Of a stretch of 5,877 bases of DNA, positions 5,859-5,877 are shown in pieces. The stretch is taken from contig DFIZ01000046.1 in the NCBI GenBank assembly GCA_002372855.1, positions 40,061 to 45,937 on the forward strand, given 5' to 3'. The notes under the pieces are model-generated. The model worked only from the letters and a program-made list of their open reading frames with translations. It was not told where the DNA came from and ran no database searches. The position numbers and the translations under genes were made by a program. Positions within the stretch are counted from its first letter, which is position 1. The number at the start of each line of letters is the position of its first letter. This DNA is from Bacteroidales bacterium UBA3684. GTDB lineage: Bacteria; Bacteroidota; Bacteroidia; Bacteroidales; P3.

Positions 5859-5877
5859 TACCCGATTCGGCCCTTCT

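Overview
The window reads as a piece of chromosome from a GC-rich member of the Bacteroidota, most likely Bacteroidales. Four things point there. A GldB-type lipoprotein is present, a family confined to this phylum. There is a Bacteroidota-style promoter (TTTG, then TATCTTTG) and none of the three complete gene starts has a Shine-Dalgarno sequence. A heptamer repeat of the AGTTATG/AGTCATG type sits in a spacer. The species cannot be named from the sequence.

All four genes are on the minus strand and form one apparent operon, read from right to left. It starts at a promoter at 5773-5741 and has an AT-rich leader of roughly 80 nt. The order is a DUF349 five-repeat protein (5654-3705), a family 90 (CAP10-type) glycosyltransferase (3698-2682), a GldB-like lipoprotein (2682-1747), and a membrane-anchored LTA synthase-type sulfatase-fold enzyme (1713 to the window edge, cut off at its C-terminus). 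The junctions are tight: a 6-nt gap, a 1-nt TAATG overlap and a 33-nt gap. The last gap is mostly filled by four tandem 7-bp repeats, and the final repeat supplies the start codon of the LTA synthase-like gene.

Three of the four products are envelope proteins or envelope-glycan enzymes: a cytosolic or membrane-associated sugar transferase, a lipoprotein, and an inner-membrane enzyme with a periplasmic phospho-head-group transferase domain. A plausible reading, by inference, is a small envelope glycan or lipid modification operon. DUF349 would be a cytosolic, coiled-coil-rich partner or a passenger of unknown role.

Upstream of the promoter (5781-5877) there is no gene. This stretch is strongly strand-asymmetric: minus-strand G-runs that fit a G-quadruplex pattern, an 11-bp periodic purine repeat, and an 8-bp GC inverted repeat beside a near-palindrome. 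Inside the glycosyltransferase gene, close to its start, lies a perfect 14-bp inverted repeat. I do not see a clearly new biological system. The oddities most worth checking are the heptamer repeat that makes a start codon and the intragenic hairpin.
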